Of a stretch of DNA of 51,464 nt, positions 1 through 8,709 are shown one piece after another. The translations under genes were made by a program, and so were the position numbers. Numbering within the stretch: position 1 is the first letter of the stretch; the number at the start of each line of letters is the position of its first letter. This DNA is from Motilibacter aurantiacus. Lineage in GTDB: Bacteria; Actinomycetota; Actinomycetes; Motilibacterales; Motilibacteraceae. The notes beneath the pieces are model-generated. The model had not been told where the DNA came from, did not search any database, and saw only the letters and a program-made list of their open reading frames with translations. The DNA lies in the NCBI RefSeq assembly GCF_011250645.1, contig NZ_JAANNO010000019.1, positions 1 to 51,464 of the forward strand, in the 5' to 3' direction.

Positions 1-75
1 GAGCGCTCACAGGAACTCCGGCGACGTCGGCCGACCTTTTCCGGCCGCGACCCGCCGAGGAACACAGGAGTCGAC

Positions 76-129
76 GTGCGACGAACTCGTGGCCTCCAAC
101 GACGCGGCCACCACGGGCGCAGGCCGTGA
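76..129 (+). CDS. Possible 17-codon leader ORF coupled to the LacI-type gene
   Basis: A GTG at 76 follows an AGGAG Shine-Dalgarno sequence at 67-70 with short spacing and opens 17 codons (MRRTRGLQRRGHHGRRP). Its TGA at 127-129 overlaps the GTG start of the regulator at 126 in a GTGA junction. The regulator's own start has no good ribosome site, so translation may be delivered by this short frame. The peptide is Arg-rich and unlike any family I know. It may instead be chance in GC-rich DNA, with the regulator starting at the internal ATG at 195. Confidence 0.3.
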   Translation: MRRTRGLQRRGHHGRRP

Positions 130-1298
130 GCGCGCCCGCGCCGGACGGGGCTGCGCCCGGCCCGGCCGAGAGCCAGGGGCCCAGGCCGCCGAACATGCGG
201 GACGTCGCCCGCCGGGCGGGCGTCTCGCACCAGACCGTCTCCCGAGTGCTGAACGATGCTTCCGCTGTCCGGACGGACACGCGGGACCGTGTCCTCAGCG
301 CGATCGAGGAGCTCGGCTACCGGCGCAACTCGGCCGCACGCGCGCTCGTCACGCGCCGGTCGCGCACCTTCGGGGTCATCACCATGCCGGCGACCCTCTA
401 CGGCCCGGCGAGCACGCTGCACGCGATCGAGCTGGCGGCCCAGGAAGCGGGCTACTTCGTGCGGGTCGCCACCGTCAGCAGCTTCGAGCGGCATGCGCTG
501 AGCGAGGCGCTGCGCTGGCTCGAGGACGGGCCCGTCGAGGGGCTCGTCGTCCTCGCCCCGCTGCTCGGGGCGGCGGCCGAGCTGCGCGGGCTCTGGGACG
601 ACGTCCCGGTGGTCTTCGTCGAGGGCGCGACCTCGTCCGGCGTGGCCTCGGTCAGCGTCGACCAGGTGGCCGGGGCCGGCGACGTGACGCGGCACCTGCT
701 CGAGCGGAGCGGCAGGGAGCCCGTCTGGCACGTCGCGGGGCCGACGGACTGGGTGGAGGCGCAGCAGCGCGTGATCGGGTGGAGTGCCGCCCACGCGGAG
801 GCCGGGATCGACCCGCCTGCGCCGCTGCCCGGCACCTGGAGCCCTTCGTCGGGCTACGCGGCCGGGCTCAGCCTCGCCCGTCGCCGCGACGTGCGGGCCG
901 TCTTCGTGGCCAACGACCGCATGGCGCTCGGCCTGCTGCGCGCGTTCTCCGAGTCCGGGGTCCGGGTGCCGGACGACGTCCTGGTCGCCGGGTACGACGA
1001 CGTGCCGGAGGCGGCCTTCTACAGCCCGCCGCTGACCTCGGTGCGGCAGGACTTCGCCGGTGTCGGGCGGCACAGCATCGGGTCCCTCGTCCGCCAGTTG
1101 GAGGGGCCGGGGACGACGGCCGCCGCGGCGGTGCTCCCCCCGACGCTGGTGGTGCGGCAGAGCTCGGAGGCCACGCCGCGGCCGCGGCGACGCGCCACCG
1201 TGGCGGTCCCCGGGACCGGGCGCAGGCTGGTGCTGCCCGAGCAGGTGTCCCCGGCCGGCCGGGCGCCGGACGGTCACGATTTAGCCACGCCCCCTTGA
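126..1298 (+). CDS. LacI-family transcriptional regulator, probable arabinose repressor
   Basis: The 390-aa protein has a LacI helix-turn-helix from about residue 24 (MRDVARRAGVSHQTVSRVLN, then the hinge-helix region NSAARALVTRRSRTFGVI). A periplasmic-binding-protein-like effector domain follows, including the NDRMALGLLRAF and VAGYDDVPEAAFYSPPLTSVRQD blocks typical of the family. It lies directly upstream of araB on the same strand, and its stop codon TGA sits inside the araB -35 box. I infer that it binds the 12-bp operator shared by the araB, transporter and arabinofuranosidase promoters; arabinose or a derivative would be the effector. The first 23 residues are Pro/Ala-rich and may be untranslated if the ATG at 195 is used. 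GAGCGCTCAC at 1-10 resembles the right half of the operator and could reflect autoregulation. Confidence 0.9.
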   Translation: MSAPAPDGAAPGPAESQGPRPPNMRDVARRAGVSHQTVSRVLNDASAVRTDTRDRVLSAIEELGYRRNSAARALVTRRSRTFGVITMPATLYGPASTLHAIELAAQEAGYFVRVATVSSFERHALSEALRWLEDGPVEGLVVLAPLLGAAAELRGLWDDVPVVFVEGATSSGVASVSVDQVAGAGDVTRHLLERSGREPVWHVAGPTDWVEAQQRVIGWSAAHAEAGIDPPAPLPGTWSPSSGYAAGLSLARRRDVRAVFVANDRMALGLLRAFSESGVRVPDDVLVAGYDDVPEAAFYSPPLTSVRQDFAGVGRHSIGSLVRQLEGPGTTAAAAVLPPTLVVRQSSEATPRPRRRATVAVPGTGRRLVLPEQVSPAGRAPDGHDLATPP

Positions 1299-1323
1299 CG
1301 GCCAAGGTGTGAACGTTAACATC
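1278..1323 (+). promoter_or_regulatory. araB promoter with LacI-type operator
   Basis: A -35 box TTGACG (1295-1300) is followed by a 17-bp spacer and a weak -10 (AACATC, 1318-1323). The near-perfect palindrome GTGAACGTTAAC (1309-1320) lies over the spacer and -10, where a repressor would block polymerase. Related 12-mers occur at 5729-5740 and 10974-10985. The -35 context CTTGACGG is identical in all three promoters. The first two bases of the regulator's stop codon fall in the -35 box. Confidence 0.7.
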
Positions 1324-1463
1324 ACTCGCGTCGGACGAGACGCGCGGAACGAGGGCTCCTGTCGAGCCCGGAAGGAGTGCGGAGCGATGCCGTGGCAGCG
1401 CCCAACGGAGGGCAGGACGAGCCCGGGACGAGACGGGGCCGCAGCCCGGCCGGGAGGCTCCCG

Positions 1464-3140
1464 ATGACGCAGGGGACGCCCGCCGAGGACCGCCGTGTCG
1501 TCATCGGGGTGGACTACGGGACGCTGTCCGGCCGTGCGGTCGTCGTGCGGGTCGCGGACGGTGTCGAGCTCGGAAGCGCTGTTCACGAGTACACGCACGG
1601 TGTCGTCGAGGACGCGTTGCCGGCCACCGGGAAGCGCCTTCCCCCGGACTGGGCGCTGCAGGTGCCCTCGGACTACGTCGACGTGCTCAAGGACGCCGTG
1701 CCCAAGGCGATCGCCGCGAGCGGTGTGAGCCCGGACGACGTGATCGGCATCGCCACCGACTTCACCGCCTGCACGGTGCTGCCGACGACGGCCGACGGGA
1801 CCCCGCTCTGCGAGCTGGACGACCTGCGCGGCCGTCCCCACGCATACGTCAAGCTCTGGAAGCACCATGCGGCCCAGGGCCAGGCCGACCGGGTCAACGC
1901 GCTCGCGCACGAGCGCGGCGAGCCCTGGATCAACCGGTACGGCGGCAAGCTGTCCTCCGAGTGGGAGCTGGCCAAGGGGCTGCAGCTGCTGGAGGAGGAC
2001 CCGGAGGTCTACGAGCGGATGGCCCATTGGGTCGAGGCGGCCGACTGGATCATCTGGCAGCTCTGCGGCACCTACGTCCGCAACGCCTGCACCGCCGGCT
2101 ACAAGGCGGTCTACCAGGACGGCTCCTACCCCTCGCGCGAGTTCCTCGCGGCCCTCGACGAGCGCTTCGTCGACTTCTTCGAGGCCAAGGTCGACCAGCC
2201 GCTCGCCCCGCTCGGGGCACGGGCGGGGGGCCTCACGGAGCAGGCGGCGGGCTGGACCGGGCTGCCGGCGGGGATCCCGGTCGCCGTCGGCAACGTCGAC
2301 GCCCACGTGACCGCGCCCGCGGCCAAGGCCGTCGACCCCGGTCAGATGCTCGCCGTGATGGGCACCTCCACGTGCCACGTGATGAACAGCGACGCCCTCG
2401 GCGAGATCCCGGGCATGTGCGGCGTCGTGCGGGACGGCATCACGCCCGGGCTGTGGGGCTACGAGGCGGGGCAGTCCGGCGTCGGCGACATCTTCGCCTG
2501 GTTCGTGCGAAGCAGCGTTCCGCAGTCGTACGCCGCTGCCGCCGCCGAGCGCGGGCTCGACCTTCACCAGTACCTCACCGAGCTGGCCGCGCAGCAGGCC
2601 GTCGGCGAGCACGGCCTCGTCGCCCTCGACTGGCACAGCGGGAACCGGTCGGTGCTCGTCGACCACGAGCTCTCGGGCCTGGTCGTGGGGCTGACCCTCG
2701 GCACGAAGCCCGAGGAGGTCTACCGCGCGCTGCTGGAGTCGACCGCGTTCGGCACCCGCAAGATCATCGAGTCCTTCGAGGCCGCCGGCGTCCCGGTCAC
2801 CGAGCTCGTCGTCGCGGGGGGCCTGCTGAAGAACGCGTTCCTCATGCAGATGTACGCCGACGTGACGCGCCGCCCGCTCTCGCTGCTCGGCTCGGCCCAG
2901 GGGCCGGCCCTCGGCTCGGCGATCCACGCCGCGGTGGCCGCCGGGGCGTACCCCGACATCCACGCCGCGGCGCAGGTGATGGGTCGCAAGGAGGAGGCCG
3001 CGTACGTCCCCGACGAGGAGCGCGCGCAGGCCTACGACGCGCTCTACGCCGAGTACTCGCGGCTGCACGACTACTTCGGGCGCGGCGAGAACGAGGTCAT
3101 GCACCGGCTGCGCGACATCAAGCGGAAGGCGAGGGCCTGA
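1464..3140 (+). CDS. araB: Ribulokinase AraB
   Basis: This FGGY-family sugar kinase phosphorylates L-ribulose to L-ribulose 5-phosphate in the cytoplasm. The N-terminal phosphate loop is GVDYGTLSGRA, and the usual ribulokinase blocks follow (GGKLSSEWELAKGLQLL, AGYKAVYQDG, GNVDAHV, VMGTSTCHVM, GYEAGQSGVGDIFAWF, VAGGLLKN). From the ATG at 1464 the protein is 558 aa, close to the normal family length. An in-frame GTG at 1377 would add 29 Pro/Gly/Arg-rich residues; I prefer 1464 because GGGAGG lies just upstream and homology starts right after it. It is the first gene of araBDA and overlaps araD by one base (TGATG). Confidence 0.95.
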   Translation: MTQGTPAEDRRVVIGVDYGTLSGRAVVVRVADGVELGSAVHEYTHGVVEDALPATGKRLPPDWALQVPSDYVDVLKDAVPKAIAASGVSPDDVIGIATDFTACTVLPTTADGTPLCELDDLRGRPHAYVKLWKHHAAQGQADRVNALAHERGEPWINRYGGKLSSEWELAKGLQLLEEDPEVYERMAHWVEAADWIIWQLCGTYVRNACTAGYKAVYQDGSYPSREFLAALDERFVDFFEAKVDQPLAPLGARAGGLTEQAAGWTGLPAGIPVAVGNVDAHVTAPAAKAVDPGQMLAVMGTSTCHVMNSDALGEIPGMCGVVRDGITPGLWGYEAGQSGVGDIFAWFVRSSVPQSYAAAAAERGLDLHQYLTELAAQQAVGEHGLVALDWHSGNRSVLVDHELSGLVVGLTLGTKPEEVYRALLESTAFGTRKIIESFEAAGVPVTELVVAGGLLKNAFLMQMYADVTRRPLSLLGSAQGPALGSAIHAAVAAGAYPDIHAAAQVMGRKEEAAYVPDEERAQAYDALYAEYSRLHDYFGRGENEVMHRLRDIKRKARA

Positions 3141-3844
3141 TGACCACCGACAGCCTGGCCGGCAGCACCTCGCTGTCCGCGACCTCGCGCGAGGCCGTGC
3201 AGGCCGTGCGGGCGGACGTCGCGCGGCTCCACTCCGAGCTGGTCCGCTACAGCCTCGTCGCGTGGACCGCGGGCAACGTCTCCGGGCGGGTGCCGGGCGA
3301 GGACCTGTTCGTCATCAAGCCCAGCGGGGTCGACTACGACGAGCTGGCGCCGGACAACATGATCCTCTGCGACCTGGACGGCAACGTCATCGAGGGCGGC
3401 CACTCGCCGTCGAGCGACACGGCCGCCCACGCCTACGTCTACCGGGCGATGCCGGAGGTCGGCGGGGTCGTCCACACGCACTCCACCTACGCGTCGGCGT
3501 GGGCCGCGCGCGCCGAGCCCATCCCCTGCGTCCTCACGGCGATGGCCGACGAGTTCGGCGGGCCGATCCCGATCGGGCCGTTCGCCCTGATCGGCGACGA
3601 CAGCATCGGCCGCGGGATCGTGGAGACGCTGCGCGGGTCGCGGTCGCCGGCGGTGCTCATGCAGAACCACGGCGTCTTCACCATCGGCAAGAACGCGCGC
3701 GCCGCGGTGAAGGCCGCGGTGATGTGCGAGGACGTCGCCCGCACCGTGCACGTGTCCCGCCAGCTGGGTGAGCCGCTGCCCATCGCCCGACAGGACATCG
3801 ACCGCCTCTACGACCGCTACCAGAACGTCTACGGCCAGCGCTGA
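3140..3844 (+). CDS. araD: L-ribulose-5-phosphate 4-epimerase AraD
   Basis: The 234-aa protein is a class II aldolase/epimerase-fold enzyme that converts L-ribulose 5-phosphate to D-xylulose 5-phosphate, the entry to the pentose phosphate pathway. Family motifs are visible: TAGNVSGR (phosphate/substrate loop), KPSGVDYDEL, SSDTAAHAYVYR, the metal-binding VHTHSTYASAWA and the C-terminal QNHGVFTIG. The length matches the family (about 230 aa). The start ATG overlaps the araB stop, so the two are translationally coupled. A 63-bp gap follows before araA. I see nothing missing from the catalytic set. Confidence 0.95.
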   Translation: MTTDSLAGSTSLSATSREAVQAVRADVARLHSELVRYSLVAWTAGNVSGRVPGEDLFVIKPSGVDYDELAPDNMILCDLDGNVIEGGHSPSSDTAAHAYVYRAMPEVGGVVHTHSTYASAWAARAEPIPCVLTAMADEFGGPIPIGPFALIGDDSIGRGIVETLRGSRSPAVLMQNHGVFTIGKNARAAVKAAVMCEDVARTVHVSRQLGEPLPIARQDIDRLYDRYQNVYGQR

Positions 3845-3907
3845 GCCGGAGTGCCCGCGGCGCGGGCGGCCGACAAGCGACTCCCTGCAGGTGAAAGGAC
3901 CAACACA

Positions 3908-5419
3908 ATGACGGTGTCGGCATTCGAGGGATACGAGGTCTGGTTCCTCACCGGCAGTCAATCGCTCTACGGCGACGACACGCTGCGCCAGGTCGCCGCT
4001 CAGTCGGAGGAGATCTGCCAGACGCTCGCGAGTGCGAAGCAGGTCCCCGTCCGCATCGTCTGGAAGCCGGTGCTCACCACCGCGGACGCGATCCGCCGGG
4101 TCTGCCTGGACGCCTCCGCGACGGACTCCTGCATCGGCGTCATCACCTGGATGCACACCTTCTCCCCGGCGAAGATGTGGATCGCTGGGCTCGACGCGCT
4201 GCAGAAGCCGCTGCTGCACCTGCACACCCAGTCCAACGTCTCGCTGCCCTGGGCCGAGATCGACATGGACTTCATGAACCTCAACCAGGCCGCGCACGGC
4301 GACCGCGAGTACGCCTACATCGAGAGCCGCATGGGCGTGACGCGCACGACCGTCGCCGGCCACGCCTCGGACCCGGCCGTGGCCGAGCGGGTTGCGACGT
4401 GGGCGCGGGCGGCGCGCGGCCGGCAGGAGGCGCGCACCCTCAAGCTCGCGCGGTTCGGCGACAACATGCGCGACGTCGCCGTCACCGAGGGGGACAAGGT
4501 CGAGGCGCAGATCCGCTTCGGCGTCTCCGTCAACACGTACGGGGTCAACGACCTCGTCGAGCGGGTGGACGGCATGGCCGACGACGCGGTCGACGCGCTC
4601 GCGGCGGAGTACGACGAGGCGTACGACGTCGTCGCCGAGCTGCGCCCGGGCGGGGAGCGCCGCGACTCGCTGCGCTATGCCGCCCGCATCGAGCTGGGGC
4701 TGCGCTCGTTCCTGGAGGAGGGCGGCTTCCGCGCCTTCACGTCCAACTTCGAGGACCTCGGCGGTCTGCGCCAGCTGCCGGGCATCGCCGTGCAGCGCCT
4801 AATGGCCGACGGCTACGGCTTCGGCGGCGAGGGCGACTGGAAGACCTCGGCGCTGGTGCGCATCCTCAAGGTCATGGGGGATGGGCTGCCCGGCGGCACG
4901 TCCTTCATGGAGGACTACACGTACCACCTGGGGCCGGGCGAGCCGAAGATCCTCGGCGCGCACATGCTCGAGGTCTGCCCCACGATCTCCGCGGCCAAGC
5001 CCAGCTGCCAGATCCACCCGCTGGGCATCGGCGGACGGGAGGACCCGGTCCGCCTCGTGTTCGACGCCGCCACCGGGCCGGCGTTCGTCGTCGGGTGGAG
5101 CGACCTGGGCGACCGGTTCCGGCTCGTCGCCAACGAGATCGACGTGGTGCCGCCGGACGAGCCGCTCCCCAAGCTGCCCGTCGCCCGGGCGGTGTGGAAG
5201 CCGCGGCCAAGCCTGCGGACCTCGACCGAGGCCTGGCTGACCGCCGGCGGCCCGCACCACACGGTCATGAGCTCCGCCGTCGAGGTCGAGGCGCTCGCCG
5301 ATTTCGCCGACATGGTGTCCACGGAGCTGGTCCTGATCGACGCCGACACGACCGTGCGCGGCCTCGCCAAGGAGCTGCGCTGGAACGCCGCGTACCACCG
5401 GCTGGCCCGCGGCTTCTGA
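3908..5419 (+). CDS. araA: L-arabinose isomerase AraA
   Basis: The enzyme converts L-arabinose to L-ribulose, the first intracellular step. The 503-aa protein matches the family length. The four metal/catalytic positions are recognisable at the expected spacing: Glu308 (GEGDW), Glu335 (FMEDY), His352 (GAHMLEVCP) and His451 (GGPHHTV), corresponding to E306, E333, H350 and H450 of the E. coli enzyme. The ATG at 3908 follows a GAAAGGA ribosome site and opens with the family-typical block [13 protein letters not shown] longer in-frame start at 3851 would add 19 non-conserved residues. It is the last gene of araBDA and is followed by a strong hairpin. Confidence 0.96.
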   Translation: MTVSAFEGYEVWFLTGSQSLYGDDTLRQVAAQSEEICQTLASAKQVPVRIVWKPVLTTADAIRRVCLDASATDSCIGVITWMHTFSPAKMWIAGLDALQKPLLHLHTQSNVSLPWAEIDMDFMNLNQAAHGDREYAYIESRMGVTRTTVAGHASDPAVAERVATWARAARGRQEARTLKLARFGDNMRDVAVTEGDKVEAQIRFGVSVNTYGVNDLVERVDGMADDAVDALAAEYDEAYDVVAELRPGGERRDSLRYAARIELGLRSFLEEGGFRAFTSNFEDLGGLRQLPGIAVQRLMADGYGFGGEGDWKTSALVRILKVMGDGLPGGTSFMEDYTYHLGPGEPKILGAHMLEVCPTISAAKPSCQIHPLGIGGREDPVRLVFDAATGPAFVVGWSDLGDRFRLVANEIDVVPPDEPLPKLPVARAVWKPRPSLRTSTEAWLTAGGPHHTVMSSAVEVEALADFADMVSTELVLIDADTTVRGLAKELRWNAAYHRLARGF

Positions 5420-5435
5420 GGGCGTACGCGACCCA

Positions 5436-5462
5436 GGCGCCGGCCGCTCCCCGGCCGGCGCC
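5436..5462 (+). terminator. Hairpin terminator after araA
   Basis: GGCGCCGGCCG (5436-5446) pairs with CGGCCGGCGCC (5452-5462) around a 5-nt loop, 17 bases after the araA stop. There is no U-tract, which is usual for actinobacterial hairpin terminators. Confidence 0.6.
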
Positions 5463-5670
5463 GAGGGCGGGCGACGGGTGTGCGACCGGCGGGCGGGGGC
5501 CTGCCACCTACCCGCGCACCGCCTCATTGCTGACATATCGGACAGGGGTGTCCTCAGGTAGCTCCGTTCGGCAGATTCTTACGGCTCTGAAGTCACCTCG
5601 TGCTTGTGAAGCGCGGGGTGGTGCGGCATGCTCTTTCGCGTTCGGAAGACACGGGTCCGTCATCGCTATG

Positions 5671-5740
5671 GAACCGTTACCAAGACCCCTTGACGGGCTT
5701 GGGAAGCGGGAACAGACTGATCGCGAAAGTTAGCGTTCAC
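5671..5740 (+). promoter_or_regulatory. Promoter and operator of the sugar ABC importer operon
   Basis: GAACCGTTAC (5671-5680) precedes CTTGACGG, with TTGACG as -35 at 5690-5695 and a weak -10 near 5713-5718. The operator-like 12-mer GTTAGCGTTCAC (5729-5740) lies at about the transcription start. It is the reverse-orientation relative of the araB operator (GTGAACGTTAAC). The same upstream element, -35 and operator order occurs before the GH51 gene at 10921-10985. Confidence 0.65.
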
Positions 5741-6034
5741 ATCGAAGTGGCGCGGTCCTCCCGTGGGTGGGCCGGTTGCCTCGAACGTTGCGGGGAGAAG
5801 CGCTTTGGCAAAGATGCCGAAGAGGACGGGGCAGGCCGCCGGACGGCCGCCGTCGTCGGTCCGTGGACGGTCGCCCATCGCGACGCGGCACCCCTTCCCG
5901 ACGTCCGCCGCCGTTCGTGGTGGCCCTCAGGTGTCGAGCCATCGCTTCGACATCCCTGCGTCGCCGTGGTGCGAGCTTTCCGCCTAGCTACACCCCGGTC
6001 ATGCCGACCGTGGACTGCAGAGAAGGAGTTCTAC
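5741..6034 (+). other. Long leader between operator and transporter gene
   Basis: About 290 bases separate the operator from the substrate-binding protein start. No convincing gene lies here. TCGAACGTTGCG (5781-5792) resembles a weak second operator core. Several GC-rich inverted repeats are present (for example around 5835-5875), but I recognise no known riboswitch. Confidence 0.4.
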
Positions 6035-7048
6035 GTGTTCAAGAAGGCATCTCTCGTCGCCTTCGCCAGCGCCGCGGCACTGCTGCTGGCCGGGTGCGGC
6101 GACGACGACTCGGACAACGCCGCTTCCCCGGGCTCGAGCTCGGCCGCGGGCGGCGGCGGTGGCGGGAGTGAGCAGATCACCCTCGGCTTCGCACAGGTCG
6201 GTGCGGAGAGTGGCTGGCGTACGGCCAACACCGACTCGATCAAGAAGTCGGCCGAGGAGGCCGGGATCGAGCTGCAGTTCTCCGACGCGCAGCAGAAGCA
6301 GGAGAACCAGATCCGCGCCATCCGCTCGTTCATCCAGCAGAAGGTCGACGTCATCGCCTTCTCGCCGGTCATCGAGTCCGGCTGGGACGCGGTGCTCAAC
6401 GAGGCCAAGCGCGCCGACATCCCCGTCATCCTCACCGACCGTGCGGTCGACTCGGAGGACACCAGCCTCTACAAGACCTTCCTCGGCTCGGACTTCGTGC
6501 TCGAGGGCAAGAAGGCCGGCGAGTGGCTGGTCGAGGAGTACGCCGACGAGCCGGGCCCGGTCAACATCGTCGAGCTGCAGGGCACGACGGGTGCCGCTCC
6601 TGCCATCGACCGGCAGCAGGGCTTCGCCGACGCCATCGCCGGCGAGTCGAAGTTCAAGATGATCGCCTCGCAGACCGGCGACTTCACCCGCGCGGGCGGC
6701 AAGCAGGTCATGGAGGCCTTCCTGCAGGCCCACAAGGACATCGACGTGCTCTACGCGCACAACGACGACATGGGCCTGGGCGCCATCGAGGCGATCGAGG
6801 CCGCCGGCCTCAAGCCGGGCGAGGACATCAAGATCATCACCGTGGACGCCGTCAAGGACGGCATGCAGGCGCTCGCCGACGGCAAGATCAACTTCATCGT
6901 CGAGTGCAACCCGCTCCTCGGCCCACAGCTGATGGACGCCGTGAAGAAGGTCGTCGCCGGTGAGGAGATCCCCACCCGGATCGAGACCGAGGAGACCACG
7001 TTCACCCAGGAGCAGGCGAAGGCCGCGCTCCCCACGCGTCAGTACTGA
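6035..7048 (+). CDS. Sugar ABC transporter substrate-binding lipoprotein (YtfQ-like)
   Basis: The 337-aa protein begins with a lipoprotein signal (KK, hydrophobic stretch, LLLAGC lipobox, Cys21), then a Ser/Gly linker (to about residue 45). A periplasmic-binding-protein type I fold follows. ITLGFAQVGAESGWRTANT is characteristic of the YtfQ branch that binds furanose sugars in E. coli, as are QQKVDVIAFSPVIESGWD, GTTGAAPAIDRQQGF and YAHNDDMGLGAIEAI. I infer capture of arabinose, perhaps arabinofuranose, outside the membrane. The GTG start follows AAGGAG (6022-6027). It is the first gene of a four-gene importer operon; substrate assignment rests on neighbourhood and family. Confidence 0.9.
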   Translation: MFKKASLVAFASAAALLLAGCGDDDSDNAASPGSSSAAGGGGGGSEQITLGFAQVGAESGWRTANTDSIKKSAEEAGIELQFSDAQQKQENQIRAIRSFIQQKVDVIAFSPVIESGWDAVLNEAKRADIPVILTDRAVDSEDTSLYKTFLGSDFVLEGKKAGEWLVEEYADEPGPVNIVELQGTTGAAPAIDRQQGFADAIAGESKFKMIASQTGDFTRAGGKQVMEAFLQAHKDIDVLYAHNDDMGLGAIEAIEAAGLKPGEDIKIITVDAVKDGMQALADGKINFIVECNPLLGPQLMDAVKKVVAGEEIPTRIETEETTFTQEQAKAALPTRQY

Positions 7049-7091
7049 CAGCTCCGGTTCCACCGGCGGTACTGATCTCGGCGAAGCAGGA

Positions 7092-7130
7092 GGCACGGGG
7101 CCGCTCCCATCCCAGGGGCGGCCCCGTGCC
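7092..7130 (+). terminator. Intra-operon hairpin between binding protein and ATPase genes
   Basis: GGCACGGGGCCGC (7092-7104) pairs perfectly with GCGGCCCCGTGCC (7118-7130) across a 13-nt loop. It lies 43 bases after the binding-protein stop and 34 before the ATPase start. A stem here would partly terminate transcription or protect the upstream mRNA end. That would give the usual excess of binding protein over membrane components. Confidence 0.55.
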
Positions 7131-7164
7131 CGCGAGCACAGTGACGAAGAGAGGTCCCAGTCCC

Positions 7165-8709
7165 ATGGCGTCTGCCACAACCGGTCCTGTGGTGCAGATG
7201 ACCGGCATCCGCAAGGAGTTCCCCGGCGTCAAGGCTCTTGACGGTGTCGACCTGCGCCTGTTCCCCGGCGAGGTGCACGCGCTCATGGGCGAGAACGGGG
7301 CCGGCAAGTCAACGCTCATCAAGGTGCTCACCGGCGTCTACACCATCGACGGCGGCGAGATCCGGCTCGGCGGCGAGCCCGTGCTGTTCTCCAGCCCGCT
7401 CCAGGCCCAGCAGGCCGGTGTGAGCACGGTCTACCAAGAGGTCAACCTCTGCACGAACCTCTCCGTCGCGGAGAACATCTTCATCGGGCGCGAGCCGCGA
7501 CGGCTGGGGGCGATCAACTGGGGGCAGATGCGGCGGCGGGCCAAGGAGGCGCTCGCCCGCGTCGACCTCCACATCGACGTCTCCCAGCCGCTGGGCAGCT
7601 ACTCGCTGGCGATCCAGCAGATGGTGGCCATCGCCCGAGCGGTCGACGTCTCCGCCCGCGTCCTCATCCTGGACGAGCCGACCTCGAGCCTGGACCAGAG
7701 CGAGGTGCAGCAGCTCTTCCGGGTCATGCGCCAGCTCAAGTCCGAGGGGCTCGCGATCGTCTTCGTCTCGCACTTCCTCGAGCAGATCTACGAGATCACC
7801 GACCGGATGACGGTCCTGCGCAACGGGCAGCTGGTCGGGGAGTGGATGACCCGCGACCTCCCGCAGGTGGAGCTGGTCTCCAAGATGATCGGCCGTGACC
7901 TGGCCACGCTCGAGGCGCTCGAGACGGAGGGCAACCGGTCGCTCAACACCCTGGAGAAGGCCACCCCGGTCATCGAGGCCAAGGGCGTGGGCAAGAAGGG
8001 CATGGTCGAGCCGTTCGACCTGTCGATCTACCCCGGCGAGGTCGTCGGCCTCGCCGGGCTGCTCGGCTCCGGGCGCACCGAGGTCGCCCGGCTGATGTTC
8101 GGTGCCGACCGGGCCGACAGCGGGCAGCTGCAGATCGAGGGCAAGCCCGTTCACCTGCGCACCCCGCGCGCGGCCACCAGCCACGGCATCGCCTTCACCT
8201 CGGAGAACCGCCGGACCGAGGGGCTGGTCGGGGAGCTCACCGTCCGCGAGAACATCATCCTCGCGCTGCAGGCGGCGCGCGGCTGGACCCGGCCGATCGC
8301 CCGCAAGCGGCAGGACGAGCTGGTCGACGAGTACATCAAGGCGCTGGACATCCGTCCGGCCAACCCCGAGCAGCAGGTCCGCAACCTCAGCGGCGGCAAC
8401 CAGCAGAAGGTGCTCCTGGCCCGCTGGCTCATCACCCGCCCCAAGCTGCTGATCCTCGACGAGCCGACGCGCGGCATCGACGTCGGGGCCAAGGCGCAGA
8501 TCCAGAAGCTCGTCGTGTCGCTGTCGGAGGAGGGCATGTCCGTGCTCTTCATCTCCGCAGAGCTCGAGGAGGTGCTCCGCCTCAGCCACAAGGTGGAGGT
8601 GCTCCGCGACCGCCGCATCATCGCGGAGCTCGCCAACGAAGAGGGAGTCACCGTGGAGAAGATCGTCGAGACGATCGCCGGCGACAACCGGCAGGAGGTG
8701 AGCGCATGA
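7165..8709 (+). CDS. Sugar ABC transporter ATPase with two nucleotide-binding domains (YtfR/RbsA-type)
   Basis: The 514-aa protein contains two fused ABC domains and energises sugar import. Domain 1 has Walker A GENGAGKSTLIK, the Q-loop region VYQEVNLCTNLSVAENIFIG, a non-canonical signature (GSYSLAIQQ) and Walker B RVLILDEPTSSLD. Domain 2 has GLAGLLGSGRTEVARLMFG, the signature LSGGNQQKV and Walker B KLLILDEPTRGIDVGAKAQI. Degenerate motifs of this kind are normal for the CUT2 class (RbsA, MglA, YtfR). The ATG at 7165 follows AAGAGAGG; an in-frame GTG at 7126 lies inside the preceding hairpin and is less likely. The stop overlaps the next start (ATGA). Confidence 0.93.
   Translation: MASATTGPVVQMTGIRKEFPGVKALDGVDLRLFPGEVHALMGENGAGKSTLIKVLTGVYTIDGGEIRLGGEPVLFSSPLQAQQAGVSTVYQEVNLCTNLSVAENIFIGREPRRLGAINWGQMRRRAKEALARVDLHIDVSQPLGSYSLAIQQMVAIARAVDVSARVLILDEPTSSLDQSEVQQLFRVMRQLKSEGLAIVFVSHFLEQIYEITDRMTVLRNGQLVGEWMTRDLPQVELVSKMIGRDLATLEALETEGNRSLNTLEKATPVIEAKGVGKKGMVEPFDLSIYPGEVVGLAGLLGSGRTEVARLMFGADRADSGQLQIEGKPVHLRTPRAATSHGIAFTSENRRTEGLVGELTVRENIILALQAARGWTRPIARKRQDELVDEYIKALDIRPANPEQQVRNLSGGNQQKVLLARWLITRPKLLILDEPTRGIDVGAKAQIQKLVVSLSEEGMSVLFISAELEEVLRLSHKVEVLRDRRIIAELANEEGVTVEKIVETIAGDNRQEVSA

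Noticed and set aside
1281-3104. Long open frame antisense to araB
   Set aside because: It mirrors araB codon positions in GC-rich DNA, is His/Arg/Gly-rich without motifs, and has no ribosome site.
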